Source: an uncultured Deinococcales bacterium (GTDB taxonomy: Bacteria > Deinococcota > Deinococci > Deinococcales > Trueperaceae). Taken from it: 6,642 bases of DNA. The translations under genes were made by a program, and so were the position numbers. The notes beneath the pieces were generated by a model. The model was given only the letters and a program-made list of their open reading frames with translations, was not told the DNA's origin and ran no database searches. The first letter of the stretch is position 1. Each line of letters starts with the position of its first letter. Positions 1-5,772 of this stretch are shown here, piece by piece. The DNA lies in contig CALGZD010000388.1 of the NCBI GenBank assembly GCA_937934635.1, positions 1 through 6,642 of the forward strand. The letters are read 5' to 3'.

Positions 1-999
1 TTGTGAACCACTTTGAAGCGTGACACCACCACGACTAACACTGACATCTGTATCCACATCAAATGTGGCTGATGCAGCTTGAATTTCGGTTGTATCACCG
101 TCTGTTTCTTTTGGTCTAACTGTGATATTGATGCGCTCTTGAGCTAGTAATTCACCAAAACCTGTTTCTTCACTGTATTCAAGTGATTCTCCTAAAGCAG
201 TCAAGCGTTTACGTTTAACACGTACACCACCTGTAAAGCTAGCAACACGTTCACCTGCGGTTGCAATCAGCACATCCTCAGGTGCTTTTAACTCAGCTTC
301 TTGTGCGTAGACTATGAGTTGAGAATTGTCTTCGAGTTGAGAATTGTCTTCACCATTTTTTTCTTCAGCGCCAACTTTACCAATGATGCCTTCAGCATCA
401 GGATGGCTGTAAACCCAAGGACCGTAGCGAAGATCAACAGATTTGCGGTTACCACCACTGTATTCAATAGTGACGATTCTTTCTTTAGCATCAGCATTAT
501 CAGTTACGTTATTCGTATTGTTTACTTCTGTCGTTTTTTCTGGGTCGTCAGCATCTGGGTCGTCAGCATCTGTGTCGTCAGCATTTGATTCAGTATCTGA
601 CACCGTACCTGACTCAGTATCTGATGTAGATGCTACTTCTTCTGAATTAGTAGTTTCTTCATTGTTATTTGAAGCTGTAGTTTCGTTTTCGGTAGCTACT
701 TGCTCTTCTTTTGTTGTGCTGATTTCAGTTGTGCCAGTTTCAGTTGCGTCAGCTTCCGTTACGTTGCTTTCGGTTATGTCAGCTTCCGTAGTTTCAGTTT
801 GTGCGTCAGTTTCAGTACTAGTTTCAGTACTAGTTTCAGATGTGACATCAGTAGCGTTAGCTGTGTTTTCAGTTTCATTCGTCGTTGTTTCAACTTGGGT
901 TGTAGTTTCTGCTGTGTCAGAAGTATCCTGTGAAAAACCGAATGTGACAAGCCCTAAGCACAAACAGCTCAAGACAATTAATAAGTGTTGTTTATTCAT
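1..999 (-). CDS. LptA/OstA-like periplasmic protein with long Thr/Glu-rich linker (partial, C-terminus beyond left edge)
   Basis: This frame is open for 333 codons from an ATG at 997-999 and leaves the window without a stop. Residues 1-23 form a signal peptide: Lys near the start, a hydrophobic core LLIVLSCLCLGLVTF, and a likely cut after GFS. Residues about 25-170 are low complexity, dominated by Thr, Glu, Asp, Asn and Ser, with internal repeats (ETST, TEAD, DADDP) and no visible fold. From about 172 the composition changes to alternating beta-strand-like sequence. The stretch at about 250-285 (SFTGGVRVKRKRLTALGESL, then EYSEETGFGELLA) resembles the strand repeats of the OstA/LptA fold, the periplasmic bridge that carries LPS or another lipid to the outer membrane. 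It follows the LptC-like gene by 33 bases, the usual lptC-lptA order, so the two are probably one operon. The family call is pattern-based; the long linker is not typical of LptA. The reading frame itself is well supported by the signal peptide and the Shine-Dalgarno. Confidence 0.72.
   Translation of the reverse strand, partial: MNKQHLLIVLSCLCLGLVTFGFSQDTSDTAETTTQVETTTNETENTANATDVTSETSTETSTETDAQTETTEADITESNVTEADATETGTTEISTTKEEQVATENETTASNNNEETTNSEEVASTSDTESGTVSDTESNADDTDADDPDADDPEKTTEVNNTNNVTDNADAKERIVTIEYSGGNRKSVDLRYGPWVYSHPDAEGIIGKVGAEEKNGEDNSQLEDNSQLIVYAQEAELKAPEDVLIATAGERVASFTGGVRVKRKRLTALGESLEYSEETGFGELLAQERINITVRPKETDGDTTEIQAASATFDVDTDVSVSRGGVTLQSGSQ
316..351. repeat. Perfect 18-bp tandem duplication inside the LptA-like gene
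   Basis: Two identical 18-base units (316-333 and 334-351) lie head to tail. On the coding (minus) strand each encodes EDNSQL, residues 217-222 and 223-228, in frame. It sits between two blocks of the OstA-like domain, so it inserts six residues, probably in a loop. Confidence 0.95.
541..585. repeat. 15-bp tandem repeat, three copies, in the LptA-like linker
   Basis: Units at 541-555, 556-570 and 571-585 are identical for the first two, with two base differences in the third. On the minus strand they encode residues 139-153 as acidic DADDP-type pentapeptides. The period is a multiple of three, so the reading frame is kept. Confidence 0.92.
808..839. repeat. 12-bp tandem repeat in the LptA-like linker
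   Basis: The unit agtttcagtact occurs at 808-819 and 820-831 and is followed by a partial third copy to 839. On the minus strand it encodes the TSTE tetrapeptide repeat within the Thr/Glu-rich linker. Confidence 0.9.
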
Positions 1000-1008
1000 T
1001 TTGAAAAG

Positions 1009-1015
1009 CTCCTTT
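1009..1015 (-). promoter_or_regulatory. Shine-Dalgarno of the LptA-like gene
   Basis: Read on the minus strand this is AAAGGAG, with nine bases between it and the ATG at 997-999. It fixes the start of the LptA-like protein just before its signal peptide. It lies in the 33-base gap after the stop of the LptC-like gene. Confidence 0.8.
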
Positions 1016-1032
1016 ATATTCAAATTGTTTTG

Positions 1033-1611
1033 TTATTCTGAGTTTTCTGTTTCTGCATCAGAATTTAAGTCATAGCTAAAAGTGGTATAGCCAATGGTAT
1101 TTGGTCCACCATCAGAGTAATTGGTTAAGTCAAAGTTCATTGTTACGTTGCTAGCCACACTTTTGTCATTACCATCAATTGTGTGCATTGTTGGTGCTTC
1201 AAAGCGACCCTGATTTTGATCAATCAATACTTGGCGTCCATCTTTGCCAAGCATTTCAAGGTCCCAATCTGCTTCTACCAAGTGTATAAACAATTCATCG
1301 CCACGAATATTGTCACTACTATCAATAACGAGCTGGTCTGACTTCAGCGTGAAATCAACTTCATCGTTTACAGACCTCGAGCCATTAGCAATGCTTTTTA
1401 ACTCTGCTTGCCTTGATTCAGGTCGATAACTGACGTCATCAACTTCGAACTCCCACACAGCTTCAGCATCTGCTTGTGGGTACAAGGTTAAACGTGTGTT
1501 TTGCAGCTCTATCGTCGTATCAGGGGTCAGCTCTTCTTGTTCAGGTAGCAAGCTCAGTACTGTCAATACAACTAAAAAGAGGCTAAAGGCCAAAATGGCG
1601 AAACGTAACAC
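1033..1611 (-). CDS. LptC-like membrane-anchored periplasmic protein
   Basis: This is a 192-residue protein starting at GTG (1609-1611); an in-frame TAA two codons upstream rules out an earlier start. The only ribosome-binding sequence is a weak AAGG almost touching the GTG, so a slightly later start (for example TTG at codon 7) cannot be excluded. Residues 1-22 form one uncleaved-looking hydrophobic anchor (LRFAILAFSLFLVVLTVLSLL). The rest is soluble, acidic and beta-rich, with segments such as VWEFEVDDVSYRPESRQAEL, then FTLKSDQLVIDSS, and later RQVLIDQNQGRFEAPTMHTI. One N-terminal helix plus a strand-rich periplasmic domain of about 190 residues matches the size and plan of LptC, the inner-membrane partner that hands lipid to LptA. 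The downstream LptA-like gene in the same direction supports this. Sequence is too diverged for certainty by eye; it could be a lineage-specific member of the LptC/OstA superfamily. Confidence 0.65.
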   Translation of the reverse strand: MLRFAILAFSLFLVVLTVLSLLPEQEELTPDTTIELQNTRLTLYPQADAEAVWEFEVDDVSYRPESRQAELKSIANGSRSVNDEVDFTLKSDQLVIDSSDNIRGDELFIHLVEADWDLEMLGKDGRQVLIDQNQGRFEAPTMHTIDGNDKSVASNVTMNFDLTNYSDGGPNTIGYTTFSYDLNSDAETENSE

Positions 1612-1652
1612 GCCTTAATTGTGGCGATATGGGTAATGAGAAGCGTGACAGC

Positions 1653-1666
1653 TACACTAAAGTGTA
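1653..1666. promoter_or_regulatory. Palindrome TACACT-AA-AGTGTA, possible operator
   Basis: Six-base perfect arms around a two-base spacer lie about 40-55 bases upstream of the LptC-like start. A second palindrome, GGTAC-A-GTACC, lies at 1694-1704. Position and symmetry would suit a dimeric regulator of the lptC-like operon, but short palindromes arise by chance and no family can be named. Confidence 0.3.
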
Positions 1667-1708
1667 TTAGTAATCTATTCTAAAAAACTAGCTGGTACAG
1701 TACCTTTT

Positions 1709-1742
1709 TGTGAAGTGCAGGTAGGTGTGAAGTGCAGGTAGG
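1709..1742. repeat. Perfect 17-bp tandem duplication in the intergenic region
   Basis: The unit tgtgaagtgcaggtagg occurs at 1709-1725 and again at 1726-1742. Being non-coding, its period is not a multiple of three, unlike the duplications within the genes. It could be a duplicated binding site or simply a slippage product. Confidence 0.93.
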
Positions 1743-1770
1743 TACGAGATGGCATTCTAATAGCATTTCC

Positions 1771-1817
1771 TCGTAACAACCCTACAGTCGAAGTGGGTTT
1801 GTTCTTACTCGTTACGA
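1771..1817. other. Imperfect stem-loop, structured element
   Basis: TCGTAAC (1771-1777) is complementary to GTTACGA (1811-1817). Inside it, AACCC (1778-1782) can pair with GGGTT (1795-1799). An alternative fold pairs 1775-1782 with 1795-1803 around a single bulged T. Either strand could form it. Function is unknown. Confidence 0.4.
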
Positions 1818-1824
1818 AGCTCGC

Positions 1825-1850
1825 CGATTCACTGCGACAGCAGTGAATCG
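1825..1850. other. Perfect 11-bp inverted repeat with 4-base loop
   Basis: Arm 1825-1835 (cgattcactgc) is exactly complementary to 1840-1850, leaving GACA as loop. This is the strongest hairpin in the window. The bases after it on the plus strand (ttgaactgct) are not a T-run, and neither are those on the minus strand, so it does not look like a standard intrinsic terminator. It directly precedes a candidate promoter, which would suit an operator or a structural boundary. Confidence 0.75.
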
Positions 1851-1879
1851 TTGAACTGCTTTAAATCATTACTTATACG
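1851..1879 (+). promoter_or_regulatory. Candidate distal promoter toward ctaC
   Basis: TTGAAC (1851-1856) and TATACG (1874-1879) are separated by 17 bases, close to the housekeeping sigma consensus. It abuts the 1825-1850 hairpin. Transcription from it would give a leader of roughly 200 bases before ctaC. The prediction rests on sequence pattern only. Confidence 0.35.
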
Positions 1880-1950
1880 ATTTTATACGTTGCAAATTTG
1901 ACTTTGTGCTAGACGCTACAAACGGTTCGTTAAATGTGAAAATTGTGGCT

Positions 1951-1974
1951 AGGAATGTGACAAGGAATGTGACA
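1951..1974. repeat. 12-bp tandem duplication carrying AATGTGA, possible activator sites
   Basis: The unit aggaatgtgaca occurs twice in perfect succession (1951-1962 and 1963-1974). A third AATGTGA lies at 1933-1939, 21 bases before the one at 1954. The pair ends eight bases before the -35 of the proximal promoter, where an activator would bind. TGTGA is the half-site of CRP/FNR-type regulators, but no proper inverted half-site is seen, so the link is tentative. Confidence 0.5.
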
Positions 1975-1982
1975 AAGAGTCA

Positions 1983-2012
1983 TTGAATGTCTGGAAAAAG
2001 GCTTGCTACTCT
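1983..2012 (+). promoter_or_regulatory. Candidate proximal promoter of the cta operon
   Basis: TTGAAT (1983-1988) and TACTCT (2007-2012) are separated by 18 bases, and TGC stands directly before the -10, giving an extended -10 (TGn) motif. Transcription would begin near 2019 and give a leader of about 75 bases containing the hairpin at 2054-2077. Confidence 0.45.
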
Positions 2013-2040
2013 AGGGGCATGTTAAACCAAATACAATCCC

Positions 2041-2077
2041 ACGAGTTGATGCATGTTTATTCACTCGTCAATAAACA
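2041..2077 (+). promoter_or_regulatory. Leader hairpin of the cta operon with alternative pairing
   Basis: TGTTTATT (2054-2061) pairs perfectly with AATAAACA (2070-2077) around the eight-base loop cactcgtc. That loop contains ACTCGT (2063-2068), which is complementary to ACGAGT at 2041-2046. This allows a pseudoknot or a competing stem. The structure ends four bases before the Shine-Dalgarno, so it could tune translation of ctaC. It matches no riboswitch class I recognise. Confidence 0.45.
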
Positions 2078-2081
2078 CCTC

Positions 2082-2088
2082 AAGGAGG
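2082..2088 (+). promoter_or_regulatory. Strong Shine-Dalgarno that sets the GTG start of ctaC
   Basis: AAGGAGG lies four bases before GTG at 2093-2095. The spacing is short but no ATG is available, and the GTG directly opens the lipoprotein signal. CCTC at 2078-2081 could pair with GAGG at 2085-2088 and partly mask this site. Confidence 0.8.
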
Positions 2089-2092
2089 ATTT

Positions 2093-3184
2093 GTGAAATT
2101 TTTCAAAAGGCTATCTTTAGCCCGTATTATTCCTGCATTATTGCTCTTTCCTTTACTTGCAGGTTGTACCGAAATGGGACCAGGCACAACCTTCGATGTC
2201 AAAACAAGTATTGGTAGACAACAGCTCGATTTATTCATGCTGACTTTCTGGTTAGGTTTGGTAGTGATTATTCTTGTTTTTGCAGTTTTCTTCTTTGTGA
2301 TTATTAGATACCGAGTTTCTGATGATCATGATAAGTCAGACATACCTGCACAAACACATGGGCATACTGGATTAGAAATTGGTTGGACTATTCTGCCAAT
2401 TATCCTAGTTATCATCATGGTTGTACCAACAGTTCGCTTAACAATGCTCCAAGAAGCAGAAAGTGCTCGAACCGCTGACAACGATATCGTTGTAAATGTA
2501 ACAGGTTATCAGTGGTGGTGGAAGTTTGAATATCCAGAATTGGGTATTACTACTGCAAATGAGCTTCATATTCCTGAAGGTAAACGTGCAACGTTTAATC
2601 TGCAATCAGCAGATGTCTTGCATAGCTTTTGGGTACCACAAATGGCTGGTAAAAAAGATTTGATTCCAGGTCAAGACAACGTCTTGTGGTTCATACCAGA
2701 CGAAGGCAGCGCAAAAGATGAGCCTTACTATGGGCACTGTGCTGAACTTTGCCTAGGTGCTCATGCCTATATGCGCTTTAGAGTCAAGGTTGATACCGCA
2801 GAAGAGTTTGATGCTTGGGTTGCTGGTATGCAAGGCGCATCATTGCAAAAAGTATCAGCTGATCCACTTATTCAAAAAGGTAAGCTAGCCTATGTTCAAA
2901 AAGGCTGCGCTGGGTGTCACACAGTGCAAGGTCAACATGTAGGTAACCCTCGCTATCCAGACTTAACTAATTATGGGCAACGCTCAATTGTTGCTGGTCT
3001 TGAACCAAATACACCTGAAAATTTAGCAACATGGATTCGTGATCCTCAGATTTATAAGCCTGGTAACTACATGCCAACTTTATGGTCAGGTGCTGAGGGC
3101 GAAGAAGAGCAAATCGACGCGATTGTAGCTTACTTGCACAGCTTAGGTATGCCTGATGTATCTCAAGCAAGTGTGCAAAGATAG
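2093..3184 (+). CDS. ctaC: Cytochrome c oxidase subunit II with fused cytochrome c (caa3-type), lipoprotein
   Basis: CtaC accepts electrons on its cytochrome c domain and passes them through CuA to subunit I. This 363-residue protein starts at GTG. Residues 1-25 form a lipoprotein signal with lipobox LAGC, so Cys25 would be lipidated and the domain held at the outer face of the membrane. Two transmembrane helices follow (about 47-72 and 97-116). The aromatic cluster YQWWWKFEY (139-147) is the usual electron entry region. CuA ligands are all present: His177, Cys216, Glu218 (backbone carbonyl in the family), Cys220, His224 and Met227. The C-terminal extension holds a class I cytochrome c with heme motif CAGCH (272-276) and probable axial Met327 in NYMPTL. 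The length suits caa3 subunit II. It is the first gene of ctaCDEF, and its stop codon TAG overlaps the Shine-Dalgarno of ctaD. Confidence 0.97.
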   Translation: MKFFKRLSLARIIPALLLFPLLAGCTEMGPGTTFDVKTSIGRQQLDLFMLTFWLGLVVIILVFAVFFFVIIRYRVSDDHDKSDIPAQTHGHTGLEIGWTILPIILVIIMVVPTVRLTMLQEAESARTADNDIVVNVTGYQWWWKFEYPELGITTANELHIPEGKRATFNLQSADVLHSFWVPQMAGKKDLIPGQDNVLWFIPDEGSAKDEPYYGHCAELCLGAHAYMRFRVKVDTAEEFDAWVAGMQGASLQKVSADPLIQKGKLAYVQKGCAGCHTVQGQHVGNPRYPDLTNYGQRSIVAGLEPNTPENLATWIRDPQIYKPGNYMPTLWSGAEGEEEQIDAIVAYLHSLGMPDVSQASVQR

Positions 3185-3195
3185 GGGATAAATAA

Positions 3196-5115
3196 ATGGC
3201 TATTTCTAGAAAACCTGTTTCACAAGCCCCTGATTTCTCAGGTGGTCTATTTAAGCGACCTACTAGCTCACGAGGTCTAGTGAGTTGGTTGACAACTATC
3301 GACCATAAGCGTATCGGTATTCTTTATTTTGTATCGGGTATTTTCTTTTTCTTGATTGGTGGTATTGAAGCCCTAATCATCCGTACTCAACTTACAACCT
3401 CAGGTCTGAACATTATTAGTCCTGATTTGTATAACCAAATGTTCACTATGCACGGTACGACGATGATTTTCTTGGCGGTGATGCCCATGTCGGCAGGGTT
3501 CTTCAATTACCTGACCCCGCTGATGATTGGTGCTAGGGACGTTGCTTTTCCAAGATTGAATTCATTTAGTTATTGGACCTTCTTTTTTGGGGCGGTTACA
3601 CTAAATGCAAGTTGGTTCTTAGGTGGTGCACCTGATGTAGGTTGGTTTGCTTATTCACCACTTACAAGCACAACCTATAGCCCAGGTCTTGCAGTCGACT
3701 TCTGGATTTTTGGTTTACAGATGTTGGGTCTGGCTTCGCTTCTTGCGGGTTTCAACTTCATCGTGACAATTATCAATATGCGTGCTCCTGGCATGACTAT
3801 GTTCAAAATGCCTGTCTTTGTCTGGATGACACTAGTTGTTCAGTTTTTGGTTATTCTAGCTTTCCCTGCAATCACAATTGCTCTTGTAGAGTTGATGATG
3901 GATAGACAGTTTGGAACAGGCTTCTTTAATCCAGAAATGGGTGGTATGCCTATTTTCTGGCAGCACTTGTTCTGGGTTTTCGGACACCCTGAAGTGTACA
4001 TTCTGATTCTCCCAGCTATGGGTATCGTATCTGAAGTACTTCCAACTTTCTCACGTAAGCCACTATTTGGCTATCCAGTAGTTGTTATGTCTGGTGCTTT
4101 AATTGGTCTTATGGGCTTCGCAGTATGGAGTCACCACATGTTCACAACTGGCATGGGTGCAGTTGCTAACGCAGCGTTTGCAGCAACGACTATGACGATT
4201 GCGATTCCTACAGGGGTTAAAATCTTTAATTGGATTGGTACGCTCTGGGGCGGTAAGATTCGCATGACTACACCGATGCTCTTTGCATTAGGTTTCATCT
4301 TCATGTTCACTGTTGGTGGTGTAAGTGGTGTTATGCACTCCGCAGCACCTGCCGATGCACAGCAGTCGGATACTTACTTTGTTGTTGCACACTTCCACTA
4401 CGTGCTTATTGGTGGTTCTATCTTTGGTCTCTTCTCAGGGTTCTATTACTGGGCTCCGATGGTTACAGGACGCATGTTCAGCGAAAAGTGGGGCAAGATT
4501 GTTTTCTGGACTATGTTCTGGGGTTTTAACATCACCTTCTTCCCAATGCACTTTGCGGGTCTGAACGGTCAAGCTCGTCGTACACACAGCTACTCTGCTG
4601 AACTCGGCGTTGATTGGTTGAATACTTTAGCTACCATCGGATCCTATATATTAGCAATAGGTGTAGGCATTTTTGTAGTTCATGTTATTCGTGACATCAT
4701 AAATGGTCAAAAAGTAGATAAAGATCCATGGGATGGTCGTACAATTGAGTGGACAATTCCACTACCAACTCCTGTATATAACTTTGACAAAATCCCTACG
4801 GTTACACACCGCGATCAGCACTGGTTTGATAAGCATCCTGAACTAGCGCATAGTCATGAACATGGTGCAGATGCTGCTTCGCATGAGCACGTTGAAGAAC
4901 ATCATGACGAGCACGGCATACACTTGCCTGGACAGTCTTGGTATCCGTTCATTATGTCTTTTGGATTATTCATTGTTGTTTTTGGTGGTCTTTATAGTAG
5001 CTTGCTAATGGTCATCATTGGATTCTTAATTGTTTTTGTTGGATGTTATGCATGGGCCTTTGAAGGTATTGGCGGTAGACACATTCAGCCGAAAGGTCAA
5101 TCATGGTATCAGTAG
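3196..5115 (+). CDS. ctaD: Cytochrome c oxidase subunit I (type A1 heme-copper oxidase) with two extra C-terminal helices
   Basis: This is the catalytic subunit that reduces O2 to water and pumps protons; 639 residues, starting at ATG after AGGGG (3183-3187). Heme a ligands are His86 (MHGTTM) and His391, and the heme a3 ligand is His389 (VAHFHYV). CuB ligands are His254, His303 and His304, with the cross-linking Tyr258 in HPEVY. Glu256 in the same motif, plus Asn94, Asp105 and Asn112 (N-x10-D-x6-N), form the D-channel; Lys332 in PTGVK marks the K-channel. These define an A1-type enzyme. After the twelve core helices comes a His-rich loop (about 541-566) and two further helices (about 574-616), as in Bacillus-type caa3 enzymes, where they replace the first two helices of subunit III. 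Ser381 stands where many A1 enzymes have the His of the HDTYFVVAHFH motif. It lies 11 bases after ctaC and overlaps ctaE by 13 bases. Confidence 0.98.
   Translation: MAISRKPVSQAPDFSGGLFKRPTSSRGLVSWLTTIDHKRIGILYFVSGIFFFLIGGIEALIIRTQLTTSGLNIISPDLYNQMFTMHGTTMIFLAVMPMSAGFFNYLTPLMIGARDVAFPRLNSFSYWTFFFGAVTLNASWFLGGAPDVGWFAYSPLTSTTYSPGLAVDFWIFGLQMLGLASLLAGFNFIVTIINMRAPGMTMFKMPVFVWMTLVVQFLVILAFPAITIALVELMMDRQFGTGFFNPEMGGMPIFWQHLFWVFGHPEVYILILPAMGIVSEVLPTFSRKPLFGYPVVVMSGALIGLMGFAVWSHHMFTTGMGAVANAAFAATTMTIAIPTGVKIFNWIGTLWGGKIRMTTPMLFALGFIFMFTVGGVSGVMHSAAPADAQQSDTYFVVAHFHYVLIGGSIFGLFSGFYYWAPMVTGRMFSEKWGKIVFWTMFWGFNITFFPMHFAGLNGQARRTHSYSAELGVDWLNTLATIGSYILAIGVGIFVVHVIRDIINGQKVDKDPWDGRTIEWTIPLPTPVYNFDKIPTVTHRDQHWFDKHPELAHSHEHGADAASHEHVEEHHDEHGIHLPGQSWYPFIMSFGLFIVVFGGLYSSLLMVIIGFLIVFVGCYAWAFEGIGGRHIQPKGQSWYQ
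5092..5096 (+). promoter_or_regulatory. Shine-Dalgarno of ctaE inside the ctaD end
   Basis: AAAGG lies six bases before the ATG at 5103, within the last codons of ctaD. The 13-base overlap with the ctaD stop at 5113-5115 suggests translational coupling of the two subunits. Confidence 0.65.
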
Positions 5116-5753
5116 CACACGGTCACGGTAATACTTCAGCGCATGATGCACATCATGATGAAGGACATAGTGAACATCGTAGTACGCCTGTCGATGATAA
5201 GAAAATACTTATGTGGGCCTTTTTGGCCTCAGATTGTATGTTTTTTGGATCGTTAATTGTAACGTACTTGGTTTATAAAGGGCGTAGCTTAGTTGGACCA
5301 TATCCAATAGATGTTTTGGATATTCCACTTACGACTGTAAGTACCTTTGTGCTTCTTATGAGTAGTTTCTTGATGGTACTTGCGCTTGACTCACTCAAGC
5401 ATAACGACATTCCAAAATTCAGACTATGGACTGCTGGTGTATGCCTTTTCGGAAGTATTTTCCTTGGATTTCAGGTATACGAATTTAGCCATTTCGTTGA
5501 TTTAGGTCTAACGTTACAACAAAACCTTTTTGGAACGACCTTTTTTACCCTAACAGGTACACATGGTATTCACGTAACACTTGGTGTTGTATGGCTATTG
5601 TCATTTTTAATAACGTCTTATGTTCGCCCTATGACAAGCAAAGATGCGGTATATCTTGAGGTTGCTGGTTTGTATTGGCACTTTGTTGATATTGTGTGGA
5701 TTGTTATTTTCACAGTTGTGTACCTTATTGAATTCATCGGTATTCCAGCGTAA
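5103..5753 (+). CDS. ctaE: Cytochrome c oxidase subunit III, short five-helix form
   Basis: This 216-residue subunit packs against subunit I and, in the family, stabilises proton uptake and the active site. An N-terminal His-rich segment (VAHGHGNTSAHDAHHDEGHSEH, about 4-25) precedes five membrane helices at about 34-57, 74-94, 105-126, 141-165 and 187-211. The signatures are the THGIH motif (153-157) and WHFVDIVWI (192-200) in the last helix, both diagnostic of subunit III. Classical subunit III has seven helices; the missing first two correspond to the extra pair at the end of CtaD, so the two genes fit each other. Its ATG overlaps the end of ctaD and is served by AAAGG in that gene. Confidence 0.96.
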   Translation: MVSVAHGHGNTSAHDAHHDEGHSEHRSTPVDDKKILMWAFLASDCMFFGSLIVTYLVYKGRSLVGPYPIDVLDIPLTTVSTFVLLMSSFLMVLALDSLKHNDIPKFRLWTAGVCLFGSIFLGFQVYEFSHFVDLGLTLQQNLFGTTFFTLTGTHGIHVTLGVVWLLSFLITSYVRPMTSKDAVYLEVAGLYWHFVDIVWIVIFTVVYLIEFIGIPA

Positions 5754-5772
5754 GGGTAGAGGTTTTGATTAA

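Larger units (their letters stand above)
1612..2092. other. Divergent intergenic regulatory region
   Basis: There are 481 bases between the two divergent gene starts and no convincing reading frame. The region contains palindromes close to the LptC-like start, a 17-bp tandem duplication, two stem-loops, a 12-bp tandem duplication carrying the AATGTGA motif, two candidate forward promoters and a leader hairpin before ctaC; these are listed separately. No tRNA or insertion-sequence signature was seen. I could not find a good promoter for the minus-strand pair; the best -10-like hexamer is TAGAAT read on the minus strand at 1677-1682, without a matching -35. Confidence 0.8.

Noticed and set aside
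301..588. Shorter plus-strand frame over the left region
   Set aside because: It is also antisense to the LptA-like gene, with no ribosome site and a repeat-derived sequence (VVSIWVVSICVVSI).
964..999. Lipoprotein signal in the LptA-like protein (VLSC near residue 12)
   Set aside because: The Cys comes after too short a hydrophobic stretch and has Leu at -2. The hydrophobic core continues past it, which fits an ordinary signal peptide cut near residue 23.
443..1075. Long Ser/Val-rich plus-strand reading frame
   Set aside because: It is the antisense shadow of the repeat-rich LptA-like gene. The repetitive Ser/Val composition mirrors the Thr/Glu repeats, and the minus-strand frame has a signal peptide, a good Shine-Dalgarno and a recognisable domain.
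1825..1850. Intrinsic terminator
   Set aside because: The stem is strong but no run of T follows on either strand, and no gene ends nearby.
1760..1855. tRNA gene or CRISPR-like array
   Set aside because: The stem-loops do not give a cloverleaf with the conserved T-loop, and the tandem repeats in the spacer have no intervening spacers as a CRISPR array would.
4325..4564. Plus-strand frame overlapping ctaD in another phase
   Set aside because: It lies wholly within the strongly conserved ctaD coding region and has no own start signals.
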